Source: Bacillota bacterium (GTDB lineage: Bacteria; Bacillota; Clostridia; Acetivibrionales; DTU013). From it: a stretch of 64,000 nt of DNA. This document shows, in pieces, positions 17,330-25,424 of the stretch (its first letter is position 1; the number at the start of each line of letters is the position of its first letter). The DNA lies in the NCBI GenBank assembly GCA_023435745.1, contig JAEZMD010000018.1, positions 186,001 to 250,000 of the forward strand. The letters are read 5' to 3'. The translations under genes were made by a program, and so were the position numbers. The notes beneath the pieces were generated by a model. That model was not told where the DNA came from. It ran no database searches and worked only from the letters and a program-made list of their open reading frames with translations.

Positions 17330-18157
17330 ATGGCGCATCCGAATAACAGCTGCTACAGAATATTCTATCATGAAAGCAAATTGAAGATATGGGGCATTGA
17401 AGAGGCCTATTATGTAAACATATACCTTATTGAAGGCGACGATAAGGCGCTTGTTATAGATACCGGAAGGGGAATCGGCAATCTTCATGAATTTATCAGG
17501 ACACTTACCGACAAGCCTGTTATTGTTGTAAACACTCATAAGCATTTTGATCATACGGGTGGCAATGGTACCTTTGAAGAAGTATATATGCTTGATGAGG
17601 AGATTGAATCGAGCCAACCGGAATACCGGGTATCTGAAAGTAAAATAAAAAAGGTAATATGTGAGAGGCTTTACTGGAATGATAAGAGGCCGTATAATTT
17701 CTCCCCTGACTACATGACAGTATGGCCGGGCGTACCTATTATACCTATAAGAGACGGGTTTGTATTTGAACTGGGGAACCGTCCTATAGAGGTAATACAT
17801 ACAAACGGACATACAAAGGGGAGTGTCTGCCTTCTTGACAGGATGTCAAGGATATTGTTTGTGGGGGACACAGCTAATGCTGGCGTCCTTATAATCAAGG
17901 GCAGCGGTCAATCTATATCTAAACACAAAGAAAGCATGGTCAATTTATTAGGTCGAAGCGGTGAATATGATTTGCTTTTCCTTGGGCACGGAGTTGATTC
18001 TGAAGGGATAAATCAAATAGAGGAAATAATCGCAGCCGAGCAGGATATTTTGGATGGAACTGCGGTAAGCAGACCGAATGACACGTCCTGGCCATGCAGT
18101 CTGCTGTATACCAAAGGCAGAATAACTGTAGGGTATGACATTGAAAGTGTTACTTAA
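17330..18157 (+). CDS. MBL-fold metallo-hydrolase
   Basis: This 275-residue protein has the metallo-beta-lactamase fold: an N-terminal VIDTGRG strand, the metal-binding motif in NTHKHFDHTGG (HxHxDH), a further His in HTNGHTKGS, FVGDTAN with the bridging Asp, and a late FLGHG. Such hydrolases include lactonases and phosphodiesterases. Placed directly after a sugar transporter, hydrolysis of an imported sugar derivative or lactone is possible, but the substrate cannot be told from sequence. It is 42 bp from the permease gene and likely co-transcribed. Confidence 0.85.
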   Translation: MAHPNNSCYRIFYHESKLKIWGIEEAYYVNIYLIEGDDKALVIDTGRGIGNLHEFIRTLTDKPVIVVNTHKHFDHTGGNGTFEEVYMLDEEIESSQPEYRVSESKIKKVICERLYWNDKRPYNFSPDYMTVWPGVPIIPIRDGFVFELGNRPIEVIHTNGHTKGSVCLLDRMSRILFVGDTANAGVLIIKGSGQSISKHKESMVNLLGRSGEYDLLFLGHGVDSEGINQIEEIIAAEQDILDGTAVSRPNDTSWPCSLLYTKGRITVGYDIESVT

Positions 18158-18230
18158 GCATAGGTTTAGAAATCTATGAATGCTACAGTAAATATCTTCT
18201 ATTAGCAGCCAGTGACTGGAGCTTACACAG

Positions 18231-19487
18231 ATGAAATTTCTAAAAAATGATGACCGTGGAGCGATGCTGATCACTTTTGAGAGCATTGTCTTTATGGTGG
18301 TTTATTATTTATATTACCCTTTTATACAGATGTTTGGGAAGAGGATGGGCGCCGGGGACGGCTATGTTGCATTGCTGAACGCTGCGCCATCATTTGTTGC
18401 CGTTTTTGTACTGATTCCCTTCAGTGTTTTGATTGACCGGATCAACCGTAAGAAGAAGACTATAATGGTTCTGATTTTCTTCAACAGTTTATTTTACGCG
18501 GCTATTGCCCTTATCCCGTTTATTCCTCACCAGGCAAAGGTATTGGCATATGTCGTACTGATCGGATTGATGAACTGCCCGGGTTCTCTTTATCTGGCCG
18601 TTTGGAAATCATTCTTCGCGGATAACTTTACCGGATTATACGGTAATAGCGTTTACACCCGTGGGAAAAGATACAGCACTTTTTTTGGACTGATTACGGT
18701 CACGGTCACAGGGCTGATGATTACAGTAATTCCAAAGTCGGATGAAGAGAGGCTTTTTTTATATCAGGTCTTTTATGTTCTTTGCTTTTTGCTGACATTA
18801 GTTCAGATGTATTTATTTTCACGGATACCTGAACAAGAAAGACAGGAAAAAATTGATGAGGAGCCGACCAGACCATATGCTACCAAAAAGCTTGCAATTA
18901 TACCGGACAAGGAGGAAATTGCAGGAATAATCTCCAACAAGCCCTTTATAACATTCTGCTTATGCGGGCTTGCTTTTCATATTGCATGGCAGTACGGCTT
19001 TACACTGACCTTTATTTATAATGCGGATTATGCCAGGCTCAATGAGTTTCAATTTAGCCTGATGAGTGTCGCCCTGGGTCTGAGCCAGTCTCTTTCTTAT
19101 TCCTTCTGGAACAAGCTTATTGAAAGGAAGGGCAATTATTTTACATTAGTGGCTTCAGCTGTTCTGGTGGCTTTAAACCCATTTGCCATGATAACGCTCT
19201 GGAATTTCCCGGTTTTAATACTCGTCAATATTTTCATGGGTGTAACATCATCAGGCTATAATCTCTCTCTATTTACTACTTTGCTCGAAATGCTGCCCGC
19301 TGAAAAGAAAACTATATACATTTCTGTTTTCAGTACAATTACAAGTTTTACCGGATTTCTTGCTCCTATTATAGGTGTATGGGTATATAGCAGCACCAAT
19401 ATTTATATTGCTATTGGCATAGGAGGAGTATTCAGAGTCGCTGCAGCGATATTCTATGCTGTCAGTCTTAAACGTTTAAAGACCTGA
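18231..19487 (+). CDS. MFS transporter
   Basis: This 418-residue protein has about twelve hydrophobic segments in two halves. The major-facilitator loop between helices 2 and 3 reads FSVLIDRINRKKKTIM, close to the GxxxDRxxRR signature. The substrate is not evident from the sequence. It is the last gene of the sensor-transporter-hydrolase cluster and could export or import a related sugar or product. A promoter for the next gene starts within 40 bp of its stop codon. Confidence 0.85.
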   Translation: MKFLKNDDRGAMLITFESIVFMVVYYLYYPFIQMFGKRMGAGDGYVALLNAAPSFVAVFVLIPFSVLIDRINRKKKTIMVLIFFNSLFYAAIALIPFIPHQAKVLAYVVLIGLMNCPGSLYLAVWKSFFADNFTGLYGNSVYTRGKRYSTFFGLITVTVTGLMITVIPKSDEERLFLYQVFYVLCFLLTLVQMYLFSRIPEQERQEKIDEEPTRPYATKKLAIIPDKEEIAGIISNKPFITFCLCGLAFHIAWQYGFTLTFIYNADYARLNEFQFSLMSVALGLSQSLSYSFWNKLIERKGNYFTLVASAVLVALNPFAMITLWNFPVLILVNIFMGVTSSGYNLSLFTTLLEMLPAEKKTIYISVFSTITSFTGFLAPIIGVWVYSSTNIYIAIGIGGVFRVAAAIFYAVSLKRLKT

Positions 19488-19523
19488 CTTTATCTGTACC
19501 AATATCTGCACGAAAAAATTGAT

Positions 19524-19552
19524 TTGTAAAATACTATTGTATACCTTATAAT
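19524..19552 (+). promoter_or_regulatory. Promoter for cyclophilin-GH94 operon
   Basis: TTGTAA (19524-19529) and TATAAT (19547-19552) are separated by 17 bp and lie 23 bp before the cyclophilin start, which is preceded by AAGGAGA. It implies a new transcription unit starting here. Confidence 0.6.
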
Positions 19553-19574
19553 CTTGTAAAAAGGAGATAAAATC

Positions 19575-20108
19575 ATGCAAAAAAACCCAATAGTAACTAT
19601 TGAAATGGAGAACGGAAATACAATTAAAATTGAGCTTTATCCGGAAATTGCACCAAATACGGTGAAGAATTTTATTTCGCTGGTGAATGACGGTTATTAC
19701 GATGGATTGATCTTCCACAGGGTCATTCCGGGCTTTATGATCCAGGGAGGCTGCCCGCAGGGGAGCGGAATGGGCAATCCCGGTTACTCCATCAAGGGAG
19801 AGTTTTCAGCAAACGGTTTTAATAATCCATTGAAGCATGACAGAGGCGTCATTTCCATGGCCAGATCCGCCAGACCGGATTCCGCAGGCTCTCAGTTTTT
19901 TATCATGGTTGAGAAATCACCTCATCTGGACGGACAGTATGCAGCCTTTGGAAAAGTAGTTGAGGGCATGGAGGAAGCGGACAGGATTGTTGCGGTAAAG
20001 CGGGATTATAATGACAGGCCCCGTGAGGAGCAGCGAATGAAGACAGTGACAGCGGATACCTTTGGAGAGGATTACGGAGATGTTGAAAGGATAGCAGGAA
20101 GAAGCTGA
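19575..20108 (+). CDS. Peptidyl-prolyl cis-trans isomerase, cyclophilin type
   Basis: This 177-residue cyclophilin catalyses proline isomerisation in proteins. It has no signal peptide and is cytosolic. Visible family motifs are the catalytic FHRVIPGFMIQGG, then SMARSARPDSAGSQFFIM and the QYAAFGKVVEGM strand. It is 13 bp upstream of the GH94 phosphorylase gene. The pairing looks like an operon of convenience, since no functional link between the two is known to me. Confidence 0.95.
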   Translation: MQKNPIVTIEMENGNTIKIELYPEIAPNTVKNFISLVNDGYYDGLIFHRVIPGFMIQGGCPQGSGMGNPGYSIKGEFSANGFNNPLKHDRGVISMARSARPDSAGSQFFIMVEKSPHLDGQYAAFGKVVEGMEEADRIVAVKRDYNDRPREEQRMKTVTADTFGEDYGDVERIAGRS

Positions 20109-20121
20109 GAAGGAGGATTTT

Positions 20122-22482
20122 ATGCGTTACGGATATTTTGACGATGCAGGAAAGGAATACGTGATCGACAACCCCAATACGCCGATGTCATGGGTGAATT
20201 ACCTCGGAACGGCGGAATACTGCGGTATCATTTCAAACAACGCAAGCGGGTACGGCTTTCACAAGTCACCAAAATCGGCAAGGCTGATGCGTTTTCGTTT
20301 CAACAGCATCCCGACGGACAGACCCGGCCGGTATATTTACCTGAGGGACGAAGAGGACGGGGATTATTGGTCTGCTTCGTGGCAGCCTGTGGGCAAGCCG
20401 CTTGGAAGCTATAAGACCAGCTGCAGGCACGGGCTTGGCTACACCAGATTCGAAAGCGAGTATAAAGGGATCGCGTCAAATTACCGGGTGTTTGTACCTG
20501 TAGACAAACCGGTGGAGATATGGGAAATTGAAGTGGAGAATAAATCAGACAGGGACAGGGAGCTTTCCCTGTTTACATATGCGGAATGGTGCTTCTGGAA
20601 TATGGATCAGGATATGTCCAATTTCCAGTACATCCTGTACACCTGCCGCATGGGCTTTGAAAACGACATAGTGGATTATTCCATCCGGCTCTGGCCGATT
20701 ACGGAACCGAAGGGCTTCATGGCCTCCACCCTTCCCGTTGTCAGCTTTGAAACAGACCGGGAGGAATTCATCGGACGCTACCGTCACGAGGGAACGCCGA
20801 TCGCAGTAGAGAGAGGCTTCAATGCCAACACAATCGCAGTTGGAGGAAATCCCTGCGCATCCGTTCAGAACAAGATCACACTCAAACCGGGGGAAAAGCA
20901 ATACGCCGTTTACATTGTGGGCGTAGGCGATGCGAAAACCTTCGGCGCAGAATGTAAAAGAATTTACTCCGACCGTAAAAACGTGGAGGCGGAATTTGAG
21001 AAGGTAAGTCAGTATTGGAACGCAAGACTGTCCAAATATACCTGTTCCACACCATCGCCACTCGTGGATTCCATGGTGAATATCTGGAATCAGTACCAGT
21101 GCCAGACCACCTTCAATTGGTCCAGATCGGCCTCCTTCAATGAAGCGGGCGGACGCGACGGCCTGGGTTACCGGGACACCAATCAGGATACCCTTGGGGT
21201 CATGCATTCAATCCCTGAGTTGTGTAAGGACAAGCTCATAGATCTTTTGAAGGGGCAGATCTCCAACGGTTCCGCAATGCACGGCCTGCAGCCGCTTACC
21301 TGGAAGCAGGGGCTGCACAATGTTCCGAAGGAGGAACACATTTTCTCAGACGATCATCTCTGGCTGCTGCTGTCCATACCTGCATATATTAAAGAAACAG
21401 GGGACGAGGCGTTTTTGGATCGGACCATACCATATTGCGACAAGGATGAAGCGACGGTTTATGAACACCTGAAAATGGCGCTGGAGTTTTCATGGAACAA
21501 GAGAGGGCCTCACGGCCTGCTGCTCGGACTTGCTGCGGACTGGAACGATTGTATCAATCTGAAGGGCAAGGGAGAGAGCATCTGGAGCACCTTCCTGTAT
21601 TACCGCGGTCTGGCGGAATTTATTGAACTGGCGGAGCGTGCAGGACGCAGCGCAGACGCGGAATACTTCAAGCAGTATCTTTCGCAGATAACGGACAAGC
21701 TTGACCAGTATGCATGGGACGGCAGGTGGTTCCTCAGAGGATATCTGGATAGCGGCAGAAAGCTGGGCTCAGAGGAAAGCGAGCAGTGCAGGATATTTAT
21801 CAACAGTCAGACCTGGTCCGTTGTATCGGGTGCGGCGCAGAGAGAAAAAGCCTTGTCCGCCATGGACAGCTTGAAGGAGTTCCTGGCTACCGAGCATGGG
21901 ATCGTTAAGAATTATCCGGCATACAGGGTACCGGATACTGAAATAGGGGCAATTACCTCATTCCCTCCGGGACTGAAGGAAAATGCGGGAATCTTCTGCC
22001 ACGCCAATACCTGGGCGGTTGTTGCAGAATGCATGCTTGGAAGGGGCGATCGGGCGTTTGAATATTACCTGTCCTTCCTGCCTGCCGCAAAGAATGAAAA
22101 TGCGGATCTGTATACGATGGAGCCTTATGTATATTCACAGTTCATAACCGGCAAGGAGCACCCTTACAAGTTTGGACGCGCAAGGAACTCATGGCTGACC
22201 GGTACTGCTTCCTGGAGCTTTGTGGCGGTATCTCAGTATATACTGGGCGTACGGGCATCCTACGACGGACTTGAGGTGGATCCCTGCATACCACATGACT
22301 GGGATGGCTTCAATGTCACAAGGTATTACAGGGGCAAGAGCTTTGATATCAGAGTTAAAAACCCGGACAAGGTCTGCAAAGGGATCGCATCGCTGACCGT
22401 CAACGGCAGAAAGCTGGCCGGCTCGCTGATACCTCACGATGCAATGCAGGAAAAGAACATAGTGGAGGTCATACTGGGATGA
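20122..22482 (+). CDS. GH94 glycoside phosphorylase (cellobiose/chitobiose phosphorylase-like)
   Basis: This 786-residue intracellular enzyme has the GH94 layout of an N-terminal beta-sandwich (about 1-270), helical linker, (alpha/alpha)6 catalytic barrel (about 310-700) and C-terminal jelly roll. Diagnostic motifs are GGRDGLGYRDTNQDTLGV, EHIFSDDHLWL and the catalytic segment ADWNDCIN containing D473 and D476, followed by ENAGIFCHANTWAV. GH94 enzymes cleave beta-linked disaccharides with inorganic phosphate, yielding a sugar 1-phosphate and saving one ATP. Whether it prefers cellobiose, N,N'-diacetylchitobiose or another disaccharide cannot be read directly. The next gene overlaps it by four bases (ATGA), so the two are translationally coupled. 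Confidence 0.93.
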   Translation: MRYGYFDDAGKEYVIDNPNTPMSWVNYLGTAEYCGIISNNASGYGFHKSPKSARLMRFRFNSIPTDRPGRYIYLRDEEDGDYWSASWQPVGKPLGSYKTSCRHGLGYTRFESEYKGIASNYRVFVPVDKPVEIWEIEVENKSDRDRELSLFTYAEWCFWNMDQDMSNFQYILYTCRMGFENDIVDYSIRLWPITEPKGFMASTLPVVSFETDREEFIGRYRHEGTPIAVERGFNANTIAVGGNPCASVQNKITLKPGEKQYAVYIVGVGDAKTFGAECKRIYSDRKNVEAEFEKVSQYWNARLSKYTCSTPSPLVDSMVNIWNQYQCQTTFNWSRSASFNEAGGRDGLGYRDTNQDTLGVMHSIPELCKDKLIDLLKGQISNGSAMHGLQPLTWKQGLHNVPKEEHIFSDDHLWLLLSIPAYIKETGDEAFLDRTIPYCDKDEATVYEHLKMALEFSWNKRGPHGLLLGLAADWNDCINLKGKGESIWSTFLYYRGLAEFIELAERAGRSADAEYFKQYLSQITDKLDQYAWDGRWFLRGYLDSGRKLGSEESEQCRIFINSQTWSVVSGAAQREKALSAMDSLKEFLATEHGIVKNYPAYRVPDTEIGAITSFPPGLKENAGIFCHANTWAVVAECMLGRGDRAFEYYLSFLPAAKNENADLYTMEPYVYSQFITGKEHPYKFGRARNSWLTGTASWSFVAVSQYILGVRASYDGLEVDPCIPHDWDGFNVTRYYRGKSFDIRVKNPDKVCKGIASLTVNGRKLAGSLIPHDAMQEKNIVEVILG

Positions 22483-23930
22483 AAGCATACAAGCTGCATA
22501 TAGGACCCGCCGCATGTGCTGTGGACCTTGGAGACGGCAGTGAAAGGGGCGGATACGTCTGCCAGGACTATATTCTGAATCAGTTGGGGAGGCCGCACAG
22601 AAGCATCAATCTGATGTTCTGCTATTATCCTCTGGATAAGGGGTGGCCAACAAGAGCAAGTGAACTCGACAAAACCGCATATGTGTCATTTGCCTGGAAT
22701 TACGCATATGACGATTATTTTCCATATACCGGAGGCATCGGCGGAAGCACGGAAGGGGAGCCGTTCGTCTCAATGAAGGATATACGCCGCCACGGTCAGG
22801 ACGTGACGCTGACGTTGACCATAGACTGCGCTGTGCCGGACGAACATCTCGTACAGATCGCAAGGGAGCTGAAGCCTTTCGGAAGGCTGCTGCTTCGGAT
22901 CAATCACGAGGCTACCGGCAATTGGTTTGCCTTTAACAAAAGATACACGTATCAGCAGGTCGCGGACTTTTATGTACGCTTCCACCGGATCGTCAAGCAG
23001 GAAGCGCCGAATATCCGCACCATTTTGTGCATTGGAGAGGCTCCGGAAAAAGAAACCGGCGAAATGAAGTATGAAAAAGAATTCAAAGAGGCGATCAGAG
23101 CTGCAGACATATGGTCAGGCGACTATTATCTGGCACTGAACTGGGGCTGGCCGTTTACCGTCGCGGAACCGGGCGGAAGCACCCATAAACGGTCCAAGGT
23201 TAAGGAAATTTTCGATGCAAACCTGGCATCCTTTGAACGCTTTCGCGTTCTTAACGGCGGGACTGTAAAACCGCTGGTTATTTCTGAATTCAATGCGGAT
23301 GGCGATGTGACCGGGCCCTACGATCAGGCCATGATGATGAAGGAGTTCTATCAAATGGTGCGGGATGAGAAGGCTGCCTGGCTGACTGGCATTACCTGTT
23401 ACCAGTTCAGGGACAAGGGCCGTCTCGGCCTGGAACTGGAGGATCCGAACAATCCTTCCAATGGCATGGCACAGCCCTTATTTGACGAATACCGGAAAAT
23501 TATCCAGGATCCCTGGTTTCAGCCAACAATGGAAACCAGCATGGAGACAGAATGTCCTGTGAGGCTCAGATGGGGCGGATTTGAGGATTCGGACGGCCTG
23601 GCTGTTCCGCTAGCTTTTGAAGAGAGTCCTGTTTTCTGTGAGGTATTATTCGAGGAAGAGGAAGATCTCAATGCAATGGTGGAATTGAACGGGAAATGGT
23701 TTTACAAAAAGCCCGGAGTCAAAGTCATTGACCTGATGCCGGCTTTTTATGAAAAACCTTTAAAGAACGCCTGTGAGCTTTTCTTCAAGCTATTTGCCCC
23801 GCCGGCGGAAGGCGTGAACGACCCGACGCAGGGATCAGACTGGGCGGAGAATTATTATACGGTACTTCGGCATCTGCCCAAATTCCGCATACGCTATAAA
23901 CCAACGGAATCAGGCGGCTATGCGCAATAA
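22479..23930 (+). CDS. GH26-like clan GH-A glycoside hydrolase
   Basis: This 483-residue protein has a (beta/alpha)8 domain with two strong catalytic candidates. E144 lies in LRINHEATGNWFAF, close to the GH26 acid/base motif (HE-x2-G-x-W), and E270 lies in LVISEFNAD, a typical nucleophile strand end. A C-terminal domain of about 120 residues follows, rich in beta structure. No signal peptide is present, so it acts in the cytoplasm on imported oligosaccharides. Overlap with the GH94 gene suggests that the two enzymes process the same glycan. Assignment to GH26 itself or to a related unclassified family is uncertain. Confidence 0.75.
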   Translation: MKAYKLHIGPAACAVDLGDGSERGGYVCQDYILNQLGRPHRSINLMFCYYPLDKGWPTRASELDKTAYVSFAWNYAYDDYFPYTGGIGGSTEGEPFVSMKDIRRHGQDVTLTLTIDCAVPDEHLVQIARELKPFGRLLLRINHEATGNWFAFNKRYTYQQVADFYVRFHRIVKQEAPNIRTILCIGEAPEKETGEMKYEKEFKEAIRAADIWSGDYYLALNWGWPFTVAEPGGSTHKRSKVKEIFDANLASFERFRVLNGGTVKPLVISEFNADGDVTGPYDQAMMMKEFYQMVRDEKAAWLTGITCYQFRDKGRLGLELEDPNNPSNGMAQPLFDEYRKIIQDPWFQPTMETSMETECPVRLRWGGFEDSDGLAVPLAFEESPVFCEVLFEEEEDLNAMVELNGKWFYKKPGVKVIDLMPAFYEKPLKNACELFFKLFAPPAEGVNDPTQGSDWAENYYTVLRHLPKFRIRYKPTESGGYAQ

Positions 23931-23949
23931 ACTTCTTACAATCCTGAAC

Positions 23950-23979
23950 ATCCTGCACCGGAGAACCTCCGGGCAGGAT
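23950..23979. terminator. Strong hairpin between convergent genes
   Basis: ATCCTGC-A-CCGGAG, loop AAC, CTCCGG-GCAGGAT forms a 13-bp GC-rich stem with one bulged A, directly between the stop codons of the GH26-like gene and the convergent LOG gene. It lacks a clear U-tract on either strand, so it may act as a roadblock or 3' stabiliser rather than a classical terminator. Confidence 0.55.
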
Positions 23980-24554
23980 CAGGTCAGCCACTTATCCTTA
24001 AATTCAAGCGGCTTGTATGTATCTATGTAGTCCAGCGCTTCCGCAACATCAGCTGTGACGTGATACAACAGGCCGCTTTCCGGTTTTGCGAAATGGTTTT
24101 CGATGATGCTGTCGAACTGCTTTAGCAAAAGGTCAAAAAAGTGATTGATGTTTAATATTACAACAGGTTTATTGTGATACTTCAACTGCTTTAGCGTAAT
24201 GATCTCAAGCAGCTCCTCCAGCGTGCCATAGCCGCCGGGCAGCGCGATGAATGCTTCGGATCGCGCATCCATAATGGATTTCCGCTCGCGCATGTCTTTT
24301 GTAACTATCAGCTCATCACAGGTTTCATATACAACACCCTTCTGATTGAGCGCTTCCGGTATGACGCCGATCACCTTGCCGCCCATTTCATGTACGGAGG
24401 TAGCTGTTGCGCCCATTAGGCCGCGCATCCCGCCGCCGAACAGCAAAACGTCTCTCTTTGACGCTATGGTTTTGCCGAGCTCAGAGGCAAGATCAAAATA
24501 TATTTTATCGATCATATCGCTCGATGAACTGTAAACACAGATCACTTTATTCAT
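23979..24554 (-). CDS. LOG family protein (putative cytokinin riboside 5'-monophosphate phosphoribohydrolase)
   Basis: This 191-residue Rossmann-like protein carries the two family signatures GGGMRGLMG near residue 45 and PGGYGTLEEL near 100. Members (TIGR00730, often misnamed lysine decarboxylase) hydrolyse nucleoside 5'-monophosphates such as AMP to base plus ribose 5-phosphate. The start at 24554 is chosen because GGAGG lies just upstream and the N-terminus MNKVICVYSSSSD is typical; the frame extends a further 66 bp without family similarity. It is convergent with the GH26-like gene. Confidence 0.92.
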   Translation of the reverse strand: MNKVICVYSSSSDMIDKIYFDLASELGKTIASKRDVLLFGGGMRGLMGATATSVHEMGGKVIGVIPEALNQKGVVYETCDELIVTKDMRERKSIMDARSEAFIALPGGYGTLEELLEIITLKQLKYHNKPVVILNINHFFDLLLKQFDSIIENHFAKPESGLLYHVTADVAEALDYIDTYKPLEFKDKWLT

Positions 24555-24672
24555 GTAATACCTCCGGATATATTTTGTCTTTTTCATATTATAATACCAA
24601 ACAATGGTATCTGTATGCAAATCGTCGGATAAGTAATCCTTGTAATAATCCGTTAATCATTTTCATAATTTC

Positions 24673-24701
24673 TTGACCTCTTTACTAGTATGGACTATGA
24701 T
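24673..24701 (+). promoter_or_regulatory. Promoter for methyltransferase gene
   Basis: TTGACC (24673-24678) and TATGAT (24696-24701) are spaced by 17 bp and lie 33 bp before the methyltransferase start codon. Confidence 0.6.
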
Positions 24702-24734
24702 GAAAATAGTAAATCAAATCGGAGTAGTTAACCC

Positions 24735-25367
24735 ATGAAAAAAGTTGAGAAAATAAAAACATATTATGAAGACAACATGGCAAAAGACCTCCCGGAGTAT
24801 GGTATTCTCGGCTGGGAGAGTGAAAGGGCACAGCAGCTAAGATTCGATGTTTTGCTGGACAAGGTTGAACTGGAAGGGAAAAGATTGCTGGATGTGGGCT
24901 GCGGTACGGGGAATCTCCTGGAGTATATCAGCAGTAAGGGGATTCGTGTAAAATACACCGGCGTAGACATTCTGGACAAAATGATCGAGAAGGCTGTAAG
25001 CAAGCAGCTTGATGCAGAATTCATGCTTGTGGACATTTTTAAGGAAAATACTTTCAGCCCGGATTCCTTTGATGTTGTGTACACATCAGGTATATTCAAC
25101 CTGAACCTCGGCAACAACAAGGAATTTCTCAGAAATGCGCTGAAACTCTTTTTCAGCCTCTCATGCGGGACGGTCGTATTTAATCTGCTGCACATTGCCT
25201 CTCCGGACAGGGAAGATAAATACTTCTATTTTCATCCGGATGAGGTCAGGCGGATCCTGGATGAATTTTCCGGACTGATCGGGAAGACGGAATTTATTGA
25301 GGCTTACCTGAAGAATGATTTTACTATAGTGTGTGAGATGCAAAAGTGTGGTATTATGAAAGAATAA
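24735..25367 (+). CDS. Class I SAM-dependent methyltransferase
   Basis: This 210-residue protein has the class I methyltransferase fold. Motif I reads LLDVGCGTGNLLEY (about 55-68), an acidic residue at the end of strand 2 reads YTGVDILD, and the motif IV region reads FDVVYTSGIFN. The substrate is not identifiable. Its own promoter and 57-bp separation from the acyl-CoA ligase suggest that it is transcribed alone or leads a two-gene unit. Confidence 0.87.
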   Translation: MKKVEKIKTYYEDNMAKDLPEYGILGWESERAQQLRFDVLLDKVELEGKRLLDVGCGTGNLLEYISSKGIRVKYTGVDILDKMIEKAVSKQLDAEFMLVDIFKENTFSPDSFDVVYTSGIFNLNLGNNKEFLRNALKLFFSLSCGTVVFNLLHIASPDREDKYFYFHPDEVRRILDEFSGLIGKTEFIEAYLKNDFTIVCEMQKCGIMKE

Positions 25368-25424
25368 ATAAATGATAATTTGATGGTATTATGTATATTT
25401 TGTATTTTGATGAGGTGATTGGTT

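Noticed and set aside
20545..21207. 220-codon open frame antisense to the GH94 phosphorylase
   Set aside because: It is a shadow of a conserved coding region, with no start signal or similarity to anything recognised.
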